The notes: generated from the sequence alone by a model not told the origin. A DNA stretch of 64,000 nt from Albimonas pacifica (GCF_900113695.1 NZ_FOQH01000004.1:372001-436000); one strand, 5' to 3'; shown: positions 9,556-19,354, numbered from the stretch's first letter. Numbers and translations are program-made.

Positions 9556-11016
9556 ATGAGCATCGGCGTCGCGCTATCCAACGCCCTCAGCGGCCTCACC
9601 GCCTCGACGAAGCGGGCGGAAGTGATTTCCGACAACGTGGCCAATGCGTTGACGCCCGGCTATGCGCGCCGGTCGCTGACCGTATCGGCCGCCGTGGCGG
9701 CCGGCGAGGGCCGCGGCGTGCGGATGCACGAGGTGGTCCGCGCCGTCGATCCCCGCGCGACGTTCGAACGTCGCGCGGCCCAGTCGACCCTCGGCCGCGA
9801 GCAGGCCTTCGCCGGCCCGCAGTCGGTGCTGGCCGACGCCATCGGCGCCGCCGACCAGGTCGGCTCCCTGTCCTCGCGCGCCATCGCGCTGGAGGACGCG
9901 ATCGCCCGCCTCGCCGAGACGCCGGAGGCGCCCTCTCTCCAGCAGGGCGCGGTCACCGCCGCCGGCGACCTCGCCCGGGCGCTGGTCTCGGCTTCGCGGG
10001 ACGTGCAGTCGACCCGGATGGACGCCGAGACCGCGATCACGCGCATGGTCGAGCAGGCCAACGACTCGCTCGCGCGCATCGACGCGCTGAACGAGGACAT
10101 CGCCACCGCCACCGCCGGCGGCCGCTCCACCGCCGCGCTCGAGGAGGCGCGGGGCGAGGAGATCGATCGCCTCGCCGAGATCATCCCGGTGCGCACCGCC
10201 CGCCGCGACCAGGGGGTGCTGGCGATCTACACCCCCGGCGGCGCCGTCCTGCTCGAGGGCCGGCCCGCGCTGCTGGAATTCGACGCCAAAAGCCTGATCA
10301 CCGCGGACATGACCCTCGCCTCCACGGGCCTCAACGCGTTGATCCTAGACGGCGAACCGATCGCTGCGGGAACCGGGGACGGCCCGCTCGACGGCGGCGC
10401 GCTGGGGGCGCAGTTCGCCATCCGCGACGTCGCCGCGCCCGAGGCGCAGGCCCAGCTCGACGCCATCGCCCAGGACCTGATCCTGCGGTTCGAGGACCCG
10501 GCGGTCGACCCGACCCTGGCCCCCGGCGACCCTGGCCTGTTCACCGACGAGGGCGGCGCCTTCGATCCGCTGGACGTCGTCGGCCTCGCCGCGCGGATCG
10601 AGATCAACGCGGCCGTCGACCCCGCGCAGGGCGGCGCCGCCTGGCGGATGCGCGACGGGATCAACGCGGTCGTCGAGGGACCGGCGGGCCTCGACACCCT
10701 GTCGCGCGCCCATCTGGCGGCGATGCGCGAGCCGATGGCCACGCCCGCCGGCTCCGGAGTCAGCGGCTCGCGCAGCTTCATGGACCTGGTCGACTCGGTC
10801 GCCTCGCTGCGCGCGCGCGCCGCAGCGGACGCCGAGGCGGCCGCCGCCTTCGCCGACGGGCGCTACGCCATCAAGGCGGAGGCCGAAGCCAGCTCCACCG
10901 GCGTCGATTCCGACCGCGAGATGTCCGACCTGCTGCTGGTCGAACAGGCCTATGCCGCCAACGCCCGCGTGCTGCAGACGCTCGACGGCCTGCTGCGCCG
11001 CCTGCTCGACATCTGA
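9556..11016 (+). CDS. flgK: Flagellar hook-associated protein 1 FlgK
   Basis: FlgK joins the hook to the filament together with FlgL. The 486-residue product has the N-terminal motif ALSGLTASTKRAEVISDNVA followed by NALTPGYARR. It ends with the FlgK-type C-terminus (SDLLLVEQAYAANARVLQTL, then DGLLRRLLDI). The central part is divergent, as usual for the exposed domain. It lies 62 bp after flgE and just ahead of flgL. Confidence 0.92.
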   Translation: MSIGVALSNALSGLTASTKRAEVISDNVANALTPGYARRSLTVSAAVAAGEGRGVRMHEVVRAVDPRATFERRAAQSTLGREQAFAGPQSVLADAIGAADQVGSLSSRAIALEDAIARLAETPEAPSLQQGAVTAAGDLARALVSASRDVQSTRMDAETAITRMVEQANDSLARIDALNEDIATATAGGRSTAALEEARGEEIDRLAEIIPVRTARRDQGVLAIYTPGGAVLLEGRPALLEFDAKSLITADMTLASTGLNALILDGEPIAAGTGDGPLDGGALGAQFAIRDVAAPEAQAQLDAIAQDLILRFEDPAVDPTLAPGDPGLFTDEGGAFDPLDVVGLAARIEINAAVDPAQGGAAWRMRDGINAVVEGPAGLDTLSRAHLAAMREPMATPAGSGVSGSRSFMDLVDSVASLRARAAADAEAAAAFADGRYAIKAEAEASSTGVDSDREMSDLLLVEQAYAANARVLQTLDGLLRRLLDI

Positions 11017-11071
11017 CGCTGCGCGCCGCCGCCGGCCCTGACCCGGCCGATGCATCCTGGGGAGACGAGGC

Positions 11072-12076
11072 ATGATCACCGGACCGCTGCCCGACCTGGC
11101 CGCCACCCTTCGCCTGCAACGCGACGCGGGGCAGGTGCGGGCGTCCCTGGAACGCTCCGGACGCGAGCTGAACACCGGCATGAAGGCGGATCTCTTCGCC
11201 GCGTCCGGCGGCGACCCGCGCCGTCTGCTCGCGATCGAGGGCTCGCAGGCCCGCGCCTTGCGCGAAGCCGAGTCGATCACGCTCGCCCAGGGCCGCCTCG
11301 ACCTCACCCAGACGGTGATGGCGGGGTTGCAGGACCTCGCCGACGGCATCGGGCCCGAGCTCGCCGCCGCCGTGGCGCGCGACGACATGAGCTCCGCCCG
11401 CATCCATGCCGCGGGGGCCGGGGACGCGTTCCGCAACGCGGTGCAGAACCTCAACACCACCTACGCCGGGCGCACGCTGTTCTCCGGCGCAGCCGTGGAC
11501 CGGCCGGCGCTTGAGCATCCCGACGTGATCCTCGCCGATGTCGCCGCGGCGGTCGCGGGCGCCGCCGACGCGGCCGACGCCATCGCCCAGGTCGAGACCT
11601 ATTTCGACGTCGGCGGCGGCTTCGACGCGCGCTACCTTGGCGCCGCCGAGGACGCCCCCCGCGCGGGCATCGACTCCGGGGACGACGTCGCCATCTCGCG
11701 CCGCGCCGACGACCCGGAGGTGCGCGAACTGCTCCGCGGGCTCGCCCTGGCCGCGGTCGCCGTCGATCCGGCCTATGCCGGTCCCGCCGGCGCCGAGGGG
11801 GAGCTGTTCGAAGAAGCCGCCGCCGTCACCATGTCCGCCCGCGAATCCCTGGTGCAGTCGCGCGCCCTCCTCGGCCTGTCGGAGCAGGCGCTCGAGGACG
11901 CCTCCGTCCGCATCGCGGCGCGCAAGGACGCCCTCGACCTCGCCTGGAACGCCGCCACGTCGAAGGATCCCTACGACGCCGCCGCCGAGTTCCAGGCCAT
12001 CGAGCAGCAGCTGGAGCGGATCTTCCTGATCACCTCCCGCCTCTCGCGCCTCAACCTGACCGATTTCCTGAGGTGA
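11072..12076 (+). CDS. flgL: Flagellar hook-associated protein 3 FlgL
   Basis: Second hook-filament junction protein, 334 residues with a flagellin-like architecture. N-terminal and C-terminal helices (AWNAATSKDPYDAAAEFQAI near the end) flank a variable middle. The start at 11072 has GGGGAGACGAGGC upstream. Sequence similarity is weaker than for flgK. The call rests on the helical ends, the NTGMKADLFAASGGDP and NTTYAGRTLFSGA segments (the latter typical of FlgL), and the position after flgK. Confidence 0.87.
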   Translation: MITGPLPDLAATLRLQRDAGQVRASLERSGRELNTGMKADLFAASGGDPRRLLAIEGSQARALREAESITLAQGRLDLTQTVMAGLQDLADGIGPELAAAVARDDMSSARIHAAGAGDAFRNAVQNLNTTYAGRTLFSGAAVDRPALEHPDVILADVAAAVAGAADAADAIAQVETYFDVGGGFDARYLGAAEDAPRAGIDSGDDVAISRRADDPEVRELLRGLALAAVAVDPAYAGPAGAEGELFEEAAAVTMSARESLVQSRALLGLSEQALEDASVRIAARKDALDLAWNAATSKDPYDAAAEFQAIEQQLERIFLITSRLSRLNLTDFLR

Positions 12077-12107
12077 CCCCCGGCCCCCGAAGAGACGGAC
12101 ACGCAGA

Positions 12108-13394
12108 ATGACCCTTCCCGCGACGACGCAGAATGCGACGACGCCCCCGGCCGGATCCCGGCGAACGCCTGCGGAGGGCGCGTCGGTCGCCCTCCGCCTT
12201 CTCGCCATCCTGGCCTGGCTCCTCGCCGCTCTGTGGGGCGGGCCGGTCGCGGCGGACGGCGGACCCGGCTCGGACAACGAGTACGCCCGCCTCGGCCCCT
12301 CCGGCGGTCCGCTCGCCCTCGGCGTGATGGAGGCGGCGCCCGACGCCCTGCGCGTGCGCCTGAAGGACCTGGTGGAGTTCGACGGCGTGCGCGGCAACGA
12401 CCTGGTGGGCTACGGCCTGGTCGTGGGCCTCAACGGCACCGGCGACGGGCTGCGCAACGCGCCCTTCACCGAGGACGCGCTGACCAACCTGCTGGAGCGC
12501 CTCGGCGTCAACATCACCGGCGAACAGTTCCGCCCCAACAACGTCGCCGCGGTGCTGGTCACCGGCGTGCTGCCCCCATTCGCGCGCGCCGGCAGCCAGA
12601 TCGACGTCACCGTCTCGGCCATCGGCGACGCCGACAGCCTGCAGGGCGGCACCCTGATCATGACCCCGCTCAACGCCGCCGACGGCGAGATCTACGCCGT
12701 CGCGCAGGGCTCGGTCCTCGCCGGCGGCGTCACCGTCCAGGGCCAGGCCGAGACGATCACGCAGGGCGTCCCCACCGCCGGCGTGATCCCCAACGGCGCC
12801 CGGGTGGAGCGGGAGATCGAGTTCTCCTTCGACGCCCTGGGCTCCCTCCGCCTCGCCCTGCGCGAGCCGGATTTCACCACCGCCGCCCGCATCGCCGGGC
12901 GCATCAACGAGGCCGCCGGCAGGCCCATCGCCCGGATGACCGACGCCGGCACCGTGCAGCTCGACCTCGCCCGCGCCGGCATGCCGCCCGCCCAGCTGAT
13001 GTCGGTGCTCGAGAACCTCGAGGTCGCGCCCGCCCGCCGCGCCCGCGTCGTCGTCGACCAGCGCTCGGGCACCATCGTGCTGGGCGACGACGTCCGCGTC
13101 AGCCGCGTGGCGATCAGCCAGGGCAACCTGACGCTGCGCATCCGCGAGACGCCCATCGTCTCGCAACCCAATCCTTTCGCCCCGCGGGGCGCCGAGACCA
13201 TCGTCGTCCCCCGCACCGACGCCGCCATCGAGGAGGACCCGGGCACGCCCCTCGCGGTGGTGGGCAACGAAGTCACCCTCTCCCAACTCGTCGAGGGTCT
13301 GAACGCCCTCGGCGTCAGCCCCCGCGACCTGATGGAGATCCTCAAGACCGTGAAGGCCGCCGGCGCCTTGCACGCCGAGTTCATCGTGCAGTAG
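12108..13394 (+). CDS. flgI: Flagellar basal-body P-ring protein FlgI
   Basis: Forms the periplasmic P-ring bushing around the rod. The product has 428 residues and a Sec signal with an unusually long N-region. The hydrophobic core LLAILAWLLAALW lies about residues 30-42, with likely cleavage after PVAA. The mature start RVRLKDLVEFDGVRGNDLVG and the following YGLVVGLNGTGD are the P-ring hallmarks. VVVDQRSGTIVLG and LVEGLNALGVSPRDLMEILK near the end also fit. It is 31 bp downstream of flgL and probably in the same operon. A start downstream of 12108 would give a more ordinary signal peptide. Confidence 0.93.
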   Translation: MTLPATTQNATTPPAGSRRTPAEGASVALRLLAILAWLLAALWGGPVAADGGPGSDNEYARLGPSGGPLALGVMEAAPDALRVRLKDLVEFDGVRGNDLVGYGLVVGLNGTGDGLRNAPFTEDALTNLLERLGVNITGEQFRPNNVAAVLVTGVLPPFARAGSQIDVTVSAIGDADSLQGGTLIMTPLNAADGEIYAVAQGSVLAGGVTVQGQAETITQGVPTAGVIPNGARVEREIEFSFDALGSLRLALREPDFTTAARIAGRINEAAGRPIARMTDAGTVQLDLARAGMPPAQLMSVLENLEVAPARRARVVVDQRSGTIVLGDDVRVSRVAISQGNLTLRIRETPIVSQPNPFAPRGAETIVVPRTDAAIEEDPGTPLAVVGNEVTLSQLVEGLNALGVSPRDLMEILKTVKAAGALHAEFIVQ

Positions 13395-13806
13395 CGCCCG
13401 GCCGAAAGCGCCGCCGGCGCGTCCAGAAGCCCGTCGCGAAAGCGCTCGCGCCGGACCGCGCGATGACGACGGGGCGTCCACGATCCCCTGCGCCCCGGGC
13501 CCGCAGGAGACGCGGGCCCCACGAAACCCGATGCGTCATGGGTCGCGACCGAAACCCGGGCCCCTTCGACGCCCGTCCCTCCTGCGGCGGGCGGCCGACG
13601 CGCCCCAGGCCTCGCCCGGGGCCAGGCGCCCGCCCGCAAGGCGCAGCGCCCTTCTCCCCGCTGCAAGTCCAGGGACGGCTCGCGCCGCCGACCGCCCCGG
13701 CGACCCGGGGTGGGCGGGCGGGAGGGTCGCCGGGGCGGGCGGCGGCCGCCCCGCGCGCGACGCCCGCCGCCTTGCCGAACCGCCTCCCGCGCGCCAGTTT
13801 CCCGCC
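13395..13806. other. Non-coding gap between flgI and the exonuclease gene
   Basis: 412 bp, extremely GC-rich, with overlapping open frames that lack ribosome sites and protein-like composition. I see no gene, T-tract terminator or clear promoter. Confidence 0.5.
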
Positions 13807-14814
13807 ATGCGCGCCGCGACCGACCTCCTGGAGCTCCGCCCCGAGGGCCTCTACTGCCCCCCGGCCGGGGTCTACATCGACCCCCACCGCCCGGTCGCCC
13901 GGGCGGTCGTCACCCATGGGCACGGGGACCACTGCCGCCCCGGCTCCCGCGCCCTGCTGGCCACGCCCGAAACCGTCGCCATCGCCGCCGCCCGCTACGG
14001 CCGCGACGCCTTCGCCCGCGCCCAGGCCCTCGCCCCGGGCGAGACCCTGCAGCTGGGCGACGCCACGATCCGCCTGGTCCCGGCAGGCCACGTGCTCGGC
14101 TCAGCCCAGGTGGTGATCGAGGCGCATGGCCGCCGCGCCGTCGTCTCGGGCGACTACAAGCGCGCCCCCGACCCCACCTGCGCCCCGTTCGAGCCGGTCC
14201 CCTGCGACCTCTTCGTCACCGAGGCCACCTTCGGCCTGCCGGTCTTCCGTCACCCGCCCGTGGCCGAGGAGATCGCCCGCCTGCTCGCCTCCGTCGCCGC
14301 CCACCCGGAGCGTTGCCACGCCATCGGCGCCTATGCGCTGGGCAAGGCCCAGCGGCTGATCGCGGAACTGCGCGCCGCCGGCTGGGACCGCCCGATCTTC
14401 CTGCATGGCGCCCTCGTCGGCCTCTGCCGCGTCTACGAGCGGGAGGGCGTGCCCCTCGGCCCGCTGGAGCAGGTCGGCTCCCAGGGCAAGGCGCTGGCGG
14501 GCGAGATCGTGCTGGCCCCGCCCGGCGCGCTCAACGACCGCTGGGCGCGGCGGCTGCCGGACCCGGTGATCTGCGCCGCCTCCGGCTGGATGCGCGTGCG
14601 CCAGCGCGCCAAGCAGCGCGGCGTCGAGCTGCCGCTGGTCGTCTCCGACCACGCCGACTGGGAGGAGCTGACCGCCACCATCCTCGAGACGCAGGCCGAG
14701 ACCGTCTGGGTCACGCATGGCGCCGAGGAGGCCCTGTGCCACTGGTGCGCCGGGCGCGGCATCGACGCCCGCCCCCTCGCCCTCGCCGGCCGCGGCGAGG
14801 AGGAGGCGATGTAG
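13807..14814 (+). CDS. Ligase-associated DNA exonuclease (metallo-beta-lactamase fold)
   Basis: Product of 335 residues with the metallo-beta-lactamase metal motif HGHGDH (His37, His39, Asp41, His42), later GHVLGSAQ and SGDYKRA, and a SDHADW motif typical of the beta-CASP-like nuclease branch. It matches the family encoded next to bacterial ATP-dependent DNA ligases, thought to act in DNA repair. The stop is immediately followed by the ligase ATG with no gap. No strong ribosome site is visible upstream. Confidence 0.88.
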   Translation: MRAATDLLELRPEGLYCPPAGVYIDPHRPVARAVVTHGHGDHCRPGSRALLATPETVAIAAARYGRDAFARAQALAPGETLQLGDATIRLVPAGHVLGSAQVVIEAHGRRAVVSGDYKRAPDPTCAPFEPVPCDLFVTEATFGLPVFRHPPVAEEIARLLASVAAHPERCHAIGAYALGKAQRLIAELRAAGWDRPIFLHGALVGLCRVYEREGVPLGPLEQVGSQGKALAGEIVLAPPGALNDRWARRLPDPVICAASGWMRVRQRAKQRGVELPLVVSDHADWEELTATILETQAETVWVTHGAEEALCHWCAGRGIDARPLALAGRGEEEAM

Positions 14815-16395
14815 ATGCAGCCCTTCGCCCACCTGCTCGAGGCGCTGGTCCACACCCCGCGCCGCACGGCCAAGCTCGAGCTTCTTAAGGATTATTTCCG
14901 CGACACGCCGGACCCCGACCGGGGCTGGGCGCTGGCCGCGCTGGCCGGCGGGCTGGAGCTTCCGAACCTCACCCCGTCGGTGATCCGGGGGGTGGCGGAG
15001 GCGCGGGTGGACCCGGTGCTGTTCCGCCTGTCCTACGATTTCGTCGGCGACCTGGCCGAGACCACCGCCCTGATCTGGCCCGAGCCGCCGACCCCGCCCG
15101 GCCCCGCGCCGGGCCTCGACGAGGTCGTGCAGACCCTGCAGTCGGCCACCCGCAGCGACCGCCCCGGGCTGCTGTCGGCGTTGTTCGACCGGCTCGACGC
15201 CTCCGCCCGCTTCGCCCTCATAAAACTCTGCACCGGGGGGATGCGGGTCGGCGTCTCGGCCCGCCTCGCCCGCACGGCGCTGGCCGAGGGCTTCGGCCGG
15301 CCGCTGGAGCGGATCGAGGAGCTGTGGTTCGTCCTCGAACCGCCCTACGCCGACCTGTTCCGCTGGCTGGAAGGCGGGCCGGAGCCGGAGGCGGACCTCT
15401 CCCTCGCCTTCCGCCCGATGATGCTGGCGAACCCGATCGAGGGCGAGCGGCTGACCACGCTGGCCCCCGCGGACTTCGCCGCCGAGACCAAGTGGGACGG
15501 CATCCGCGTGCAGGCGGTGGCGACCGAAACCGGGCGGCGGCTCTATTCCCGCACCGGCGAGGACCTGGGCCCGGCCTTTCCCGACCTGCTCGACGCGATG
15601 AGCTGGCGCGGCTGCGTGGACGGCGAGCTGCTGATCGTCGAGGGCGGCGAGGTCCGCCCCTTCGCCGACCTGCAGACCCGGCTCGGCCGCAAGAAGGTGA
15701 CCGCGAAGATGCTGGCGGAGCTGCCGGCGCATATCCGCGCCTACGATCTGCTGCACGACGGGCGGAGGGACCTGCGCGCGCTGCCCTACGACGCCCGCCG
15801 CGCGCGCCTCGCCCGCTGGGCGCAGGCGCATGGGGCCCCGCGCCTCGACCTTTCCGCCGAGATCCCCTTCGAGGACTGGCCCGAGCTCGCCGCCCGCCGC
15901 GACGCCCAGCGCGACGAGGGCGAGGAGGGGCTGATGCTCAAGCGCCGCGACGCGCCCTATACCGGCGGGCGGCCCATCGGCCCGTGGTGGAAGTGGAAGC
16001 GCGATCCGCTGACCGCCGACTGCGTGCTGATGTACGCCCAGCGGGGGCACGGCAAGCGCTCCTCCTACTACTCGGACTACACTTTCGGCGCGTGGGAGGA
16101 GACGGAGGACGGCCCCCGCCTCGCCCCTGTCGGGAAGGCCTATTCGGGGTTCACGGACGAGGAGCTGATCGAGCTCGACCGCTGGGTGCGCGCCAACATG
16201 ACCGAGCGCTTCGGCCCGGTGCGCGCCGTGAAGCCCGGCCTGGTGCTGGAGGTCGCTTTCGATGCGCTGCAGGCCTCGGCCCGCCACCGCTCGGGCCTCG
16301 CCATGCGTTTCCCGCGGATCAAGCGCATCCGCTGGGACAAGCCGATCGAGGAGGCCGACCGGCTGGAGACGCTGCGCGCGATGATCCCGGGATGA
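14815..16395 (+). CDS. ATP-dependent DNA ligase
   Basis: Seals DNA nicks through an AMP-lysine intermediate. The 526-residue product has an N-terminal DNA-binding domain (about 1-200). The adenylation domain carries nucleophile Lys226 in ETKWDGIRVQ, the RTGED motif, VDGELLIV and EEGLMLK. The C-terminal OB-fold has WWKWKRDPLTADCVL. Together with the upstream exonuclease it forms the two-gene core of the bacterial ligase-associated cluster. The DEXH helicase and phosphoesterase often found with it do not follow here. Not a Ku-dependent LigD, since the polymerase and phosphoesterase domains are absent. Confidence 0.94.
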   Translation: MQPFAHLLEALVHTPRRTAKLELLKDYFRDTPDPDRGWALAALAGGLELPNLTPSVIRGVAEARVDPVLFRLSYDFVGDLAETTALIWPEPPTPPGPAPGLDEVVQTLQSATRSDRPGLLSALFDRLDASARFALIKLCTGGMRVGVSARLARTALAEGFGRPLERIEELWFVLEPPYADLFRWLEGGPEPEADLSLAFRPMMLANPIEGERLTTLAPADFAAETKWDGIRVQAVATETGRRLYSRTGEDLGPAFPDLLDAMSWRGCVDGELLIVEGGEVRPFADLQTRLGRKKVTAKMLAELPAHIRAYDLLHDGRRDLRALPYDARRARLARWAQAHGAPRLDLSAEIPFEDWPELAARRDAQRDEGEEGLMLKRRDAPYTGGRPIGPWWKWKRDPLTADCVLMYAQRGHGKRSSYYSDYTFGAWEETEDGPRLAPVGKAYSGFTDEELIELDRWVRANMTERFGPVRAVKPGLVLEVAFDALQASARHRSGLAMRFPRIKRIRWDKPIEEADRLETLRAMIPG

Positions 16396-16654
16396 CGCCG
16401 CCGCCCCTCGCCGCGCGCCGCAGCCCCGGGCCGAACGCACGCGCATACGCCGTCGCGTCTTGTCCCTGCCGCCGAATTTCCGTTAGCGTCGACGGAGCAA
16501 ATCGAGAAGACGGCAGGGTCCGCGCAGGGCCCTTTTCACGGAGCGGGACCAGCGTGACGCGATCCAGCCTGCCCCCGGAACCGGAGCGGCGACCGCGACC
16601 GGCCTCCGGGCTCACCCGCTCGTCCGGCGTGGCCCCCGTCGCGTCGCGCCGGCC

Positions 16655-17428
16655 ATGACCGCAGCCGCGGCGCTGCCGCTCTTCGACTGGCCGGAACTGC
16701 GCGAGGCCACCGACGGCCTGTGGGCCGCCGTTTCCCAACAGCTTGAAAAGGCAGGGATCGAGGCGCCGCCGCTGGATCGCGAGCGGCGGCCGGAGGCGCT
16801 CTGGGCGGACCCGTCGCTGCTGCTCTCGCAGGTCGACGCGCAGGCCCATGTGGCGGGCGCCGCGGCCGCGACGCGGCTGATCTGCGCCCCCGTCTACGAC
16901 GCCGAGGGCTGCGGCGCCGGCCGCGTGGCGGCGGTGTTCCTCGTGCCCCGGGCGCAGGCCGACCGGGGCGGGGCGCCGGGGCTCGCCGCGCTTTCGGGCG
17001 AGCCCTTCGCGGTCGCCGCCGGCAGCCTGTGCGGGGAGCCGGCGCTGGTCGACGCGCTGGGCCGGGCCGCGGTGGGCGAGCTGGTCGCCTGCCCCGACGC
17101 CCGCGCCGCGATCCGGGCGCTGGCCGAGGGCCGGGCGAGGGGCGCCGCGGTCGACGCGCTGAGCTGGGCGCTGGCCCGCACGCACGAGCCCGCGGCCGCC
17201 GAGCTGACCGCGATCGGCTGGTCCGACCCGCTGCCGGCGCCGCCCTTCGTGACCTCGGCCCTGACCGAGACCGGAACCCGCGCCCGCCTGCGCGCCGCCC
17301 TGGTCGAGGCGCTGGTCGATCCCGCGACAGAGCCCTTCCGCCGCGCCCTGCACCTGGCGCGCATCGTGGCCTTCGCCGATCCCGACTACGATCCCGCCCG
17401 GCGGCTGGCGACGCTGGCCCGGCTCTGA
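16655..17428 (+). CDS. PhnD/SsuA-like substrate-binding protein, cytoplasmic orphan
   Basis: Product of 257 residues resembling phosphate/phosphonate periplasmic binding proteins: LWAAVSQQLEKAGIEAPPLD, ALWADPSLLLSQ, and an ICAPVYDAEGC patch preceding a FLVPRAQ strand. There is no signal peptide or lipobox and no ABC permease or ATPase nearby, so it is unlikely to work as a transport receptor. The ligand and role are unknown. It is preceded by a 259-bp gap (16396-16654) in which I see no gene, and it stands alone between unrelated genes. Confidence 0.75.
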   Translation: MTAAAALPLFDWPELREATDGLWAAVSQQLEKAGIEAPPLDRERRPEALWADPSLLLSQVDAQAHVAGAAAATRLICAPVYDAEGCGAGRVAAVFLVPRAQADRGGAPGLAALSGEPFAVAAGSLCGEPALVDALGRAAVGELVACPDARAAIRALAEGRARGAAVDALSWALARTHEPAAAELTAIGWSDPLPAPPFVTSALTETGTRARLRAALVEALVDPATEPFRRALHLARIVAFADPDYDPARRLATLARL

Positions 17429-17535
17429 CCGCGGCGTCGCCGTCCCGGCCACGGACCGTTGACGAAACCGGGGTGGGCCGGGGCCGGCCAGCGCCCTAGG
17501 TTTGGATCAGGAAACGATCAACGGAGGCGCGACCC

Positions 17536-18519
17536 ATGGGAATGCTGGTCGAGGGCGAGTGGACGACGGGCAGGCTGACCGGCGACGACGGCGCCTTCAA
17601 GCGCTCGGAGTCGAGCTTCCGCAACTGGGTCACCGCCGACGGCGCCCCCGGCCCCTCGGGCGAGGGCGGCTTCAAGGCCGAGAGCGGGCGCTACCACCTC
17701 TATGTCTCGCTGGCCTGCCCCTGGGCGCATCGCGCGCTGATCCTGCGCGAGGCGAAGGGGCTGGCGGCGCATATCGACGTCTCGGTGGTGCATCCGGACA
17801 TGCTCGAGGACGGCTGGACCTTCGCGACCGACTTCCCCGGGGCCACCGGCGACCGGCTGATGGGCAAGGCGTTCCTGCGCGAGATCTACCTGGCCTCCGA
17901 CCCCAAGGCGACGACGCGGGCGACCGTGCCGATCCTGTGGGACAAGGAGCGGGGGACGATCGTCTCGAACGAGAGCGCCGAGATCATCCGCATGTTCGAC
18001 CAGGCCTTCGACGCGGTGGCGGGCGAAACCCCGCGCCTGTGGCCCGAGGACCTGCGCGAGGCGATCGAGCCGGTGAACGCGCGGATCTACGAGACGCTCA
18101 ACAACGGCGTCTACAAGTCGGGCTTCGCCACCACGCAGACGGCCTATGAGGACGCCGTGGTCCCGCTGTTCGAGACGCTCGACTGGCTGGAGGACCGTCT
18201 GTCGCGGTCGCGCTACCTGATGGGCGAGCGGCTGACGGAGGCGGACTGGCGGCTCTACACGACGCTGGCGCGGTTCGACGCGGTCTATTTCGGGCACTTC
18301 AAGTGCAACATCCGCCGGCTGTGCGACATGCCGGCGCTGTGGGGCTATGCCCGCGAGCTCTACCAGCGGCCCGAGGCCCGCTCGACCACCGATTTCGCGC
18401 ATATCAAGCGGCACTACCACTACAGCCACGAGTCGATAAATCCCCACCGGATCGTCCCCCTCGGCCCCGTGCTGGACTGGGACGCCCCCCATGGGCGCGA
18501 GCGTCTGGAGGCCGCCTGA
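17536..18519 (+). CDS. Glutathionyl-hydroquinone reductase (GST superfamily)
   Basis: Reduces glutathionyl-hydroquinones to hydroquinones using glutathione. The 327-residue product has the signature catalytic motif CPWAHR (Cys61), the downstream NNGVYKSGFATTQ and YEDAV segments, and the C-terminal Xi-class block NPHRIVPLGP. A good ribosome site (GGAGG about 8 nt upstream) sets the start. The length fits the family (about 310-330 residues). It is a monocistronic-looking gene followed by a strong hairpin. Confidence 0.93.
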   Translation: MGMLVEGEWTTGRLTGDDGAFKRSESSFRNWVTADGAPGPSGEGGFKAESGRYHLYVSLACPWAHRALILREAKGLAAHIDVSVVHPDMLEDGWTFATDFPGATGDRLMGKAFLREIYLASDPKATTRATVPILWDKERGTIVSNESAEIIRMFDQAFDAVAGETPRLWPEDLREAIEPVNARIYETLNNGVYKSGFATTQTAYEDAVVPLFETLDWLEDRLSRSRYLMGERLTEADWRLYTTLARFDAVYFGHFKCNIRRLCDMPALWGYARELYQRPEARSTTDFAHIKRHYHYSHESINPHRIVPLGPVLDWDAPHGRERLEAA

Positions 18520-18551
18520 GGAGGCGCCGCGACGGCCGTTGCGCCCGGGGC

Positions 18552-18578
18552 CCGGCCCCGCCCGCGGCGCGGGGCCGG
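18552..18578. terminator. GC hairpin downstream of the glutathionyl-hydroquinone reductase gene
   Basis: A 10-bp perfect stem (18552-18561 with 18569-18578) and 7-nt loop, 30 bp after the stop. There is no T-tract, so this could be a Rho-assisted or RNA-stabilising end. Confidence 0.4.
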
Positions 18579-18649
18579 CGCGGCGCATGGGGGCCATGGG
18601 GCGGGCGGGGCGCTTTTCCGGCGGGCGGAGGCGCGGTAGGTAGACGTCC

Positions 18650-19354
18650 ATGTGCGGACGCTTCGCCCTGACCACCCCCCAGGACTCGGTCCTGGCGACC
18701 TTCGCGGCCGAGCCCTCGCCGCGGCTGGCGGAGCGGCTTGGGAATCTCGGCCCTCGCTGGAACGTCTGCCCCACGACCGACATCCCCGTGGTGCTGAGCC
18801 ACGAGGGCAGGCGCCTGCTGGCGCCGCTGCGCTGGGGCTTCATCCCGCGATGGTACAAGACCCCCTCGGGCGGGCCGCTGCTGATCAACGCCCGCGCCGA
18901 GACGATCGCCGAGAAGCCCGCCTTTCGCGACGCCTGCCGCGAGCGGCGCTGCCTGATCCCCGCCGACGGCTTCTACGAATGGACCAGGGCCGGCGAGCGC
19001 AAGCAGCCGCACTGGATCCGCCCGGCCGCCGGCGGGCCCGAAGGCTCGCTCTTCGCCTTCGCCGGCGTCTGGCAGAGCTGGAAGAACCCCGAGGACGGCC
19101 AGGTGCTGGCGGCCTGCGCCATCGTCACCACCGGCGCCGGCCCGGACCTCGAGGGTCTGCACCACCGCGAGCCGGTGGTGATCGCCCCCGACGACGTCGC
19201 CCTGTGGCTGGGCGAGGCCGGCCGCGGCGCCGCGGCGCTGATGACGCCCGCGCCGGAGGGGTTCTGGGCCCACCACACCGTCCATCCCCGGGTCAACGGC
19301 ATCAAGGACGACGACCCCGAGCTGATCGCGCCCTGGGAGCCGGAGGACGCCTGA
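18650..19354 (+). CDS. SOS response-associated peptidase family protein (SRAP, YedK/HMCES-like)
   Basis: SRAP proteins form a stable thiazolidine cross-link with abasic sites in single-stranded DNA and shield them. The 234-residue product begins MCGRFALT, giving the essential Cys2 once Met is removed. It has the conserved Asn in LLINARAET, Glu in ADGFYEW and His in LEGLHHREPVV. Length and motif order match the family. No SOS box was evident upstream. Confidence 0.95.
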   Translation: MCGRFALTTPQDSVLATFAAEPSPRLAERLGNLGPRWNVCPTTDIPVVLSHEGRRLLAPLRWGFIPRWYKTPSGGPLLINARAETIAEKPAFRDACRERRCLIPADGFYEWTRAGERKQPHWIRPAAGGPEGSLFAFAGVWQSWKNPEDGQVLAACAIVTTGAGPDLEGLHHREPVVIAPDDVALWLGEAGRGAAALMTPAPEGFWAHHTVHPRVNGIKDDDPELIAPWEPEDA

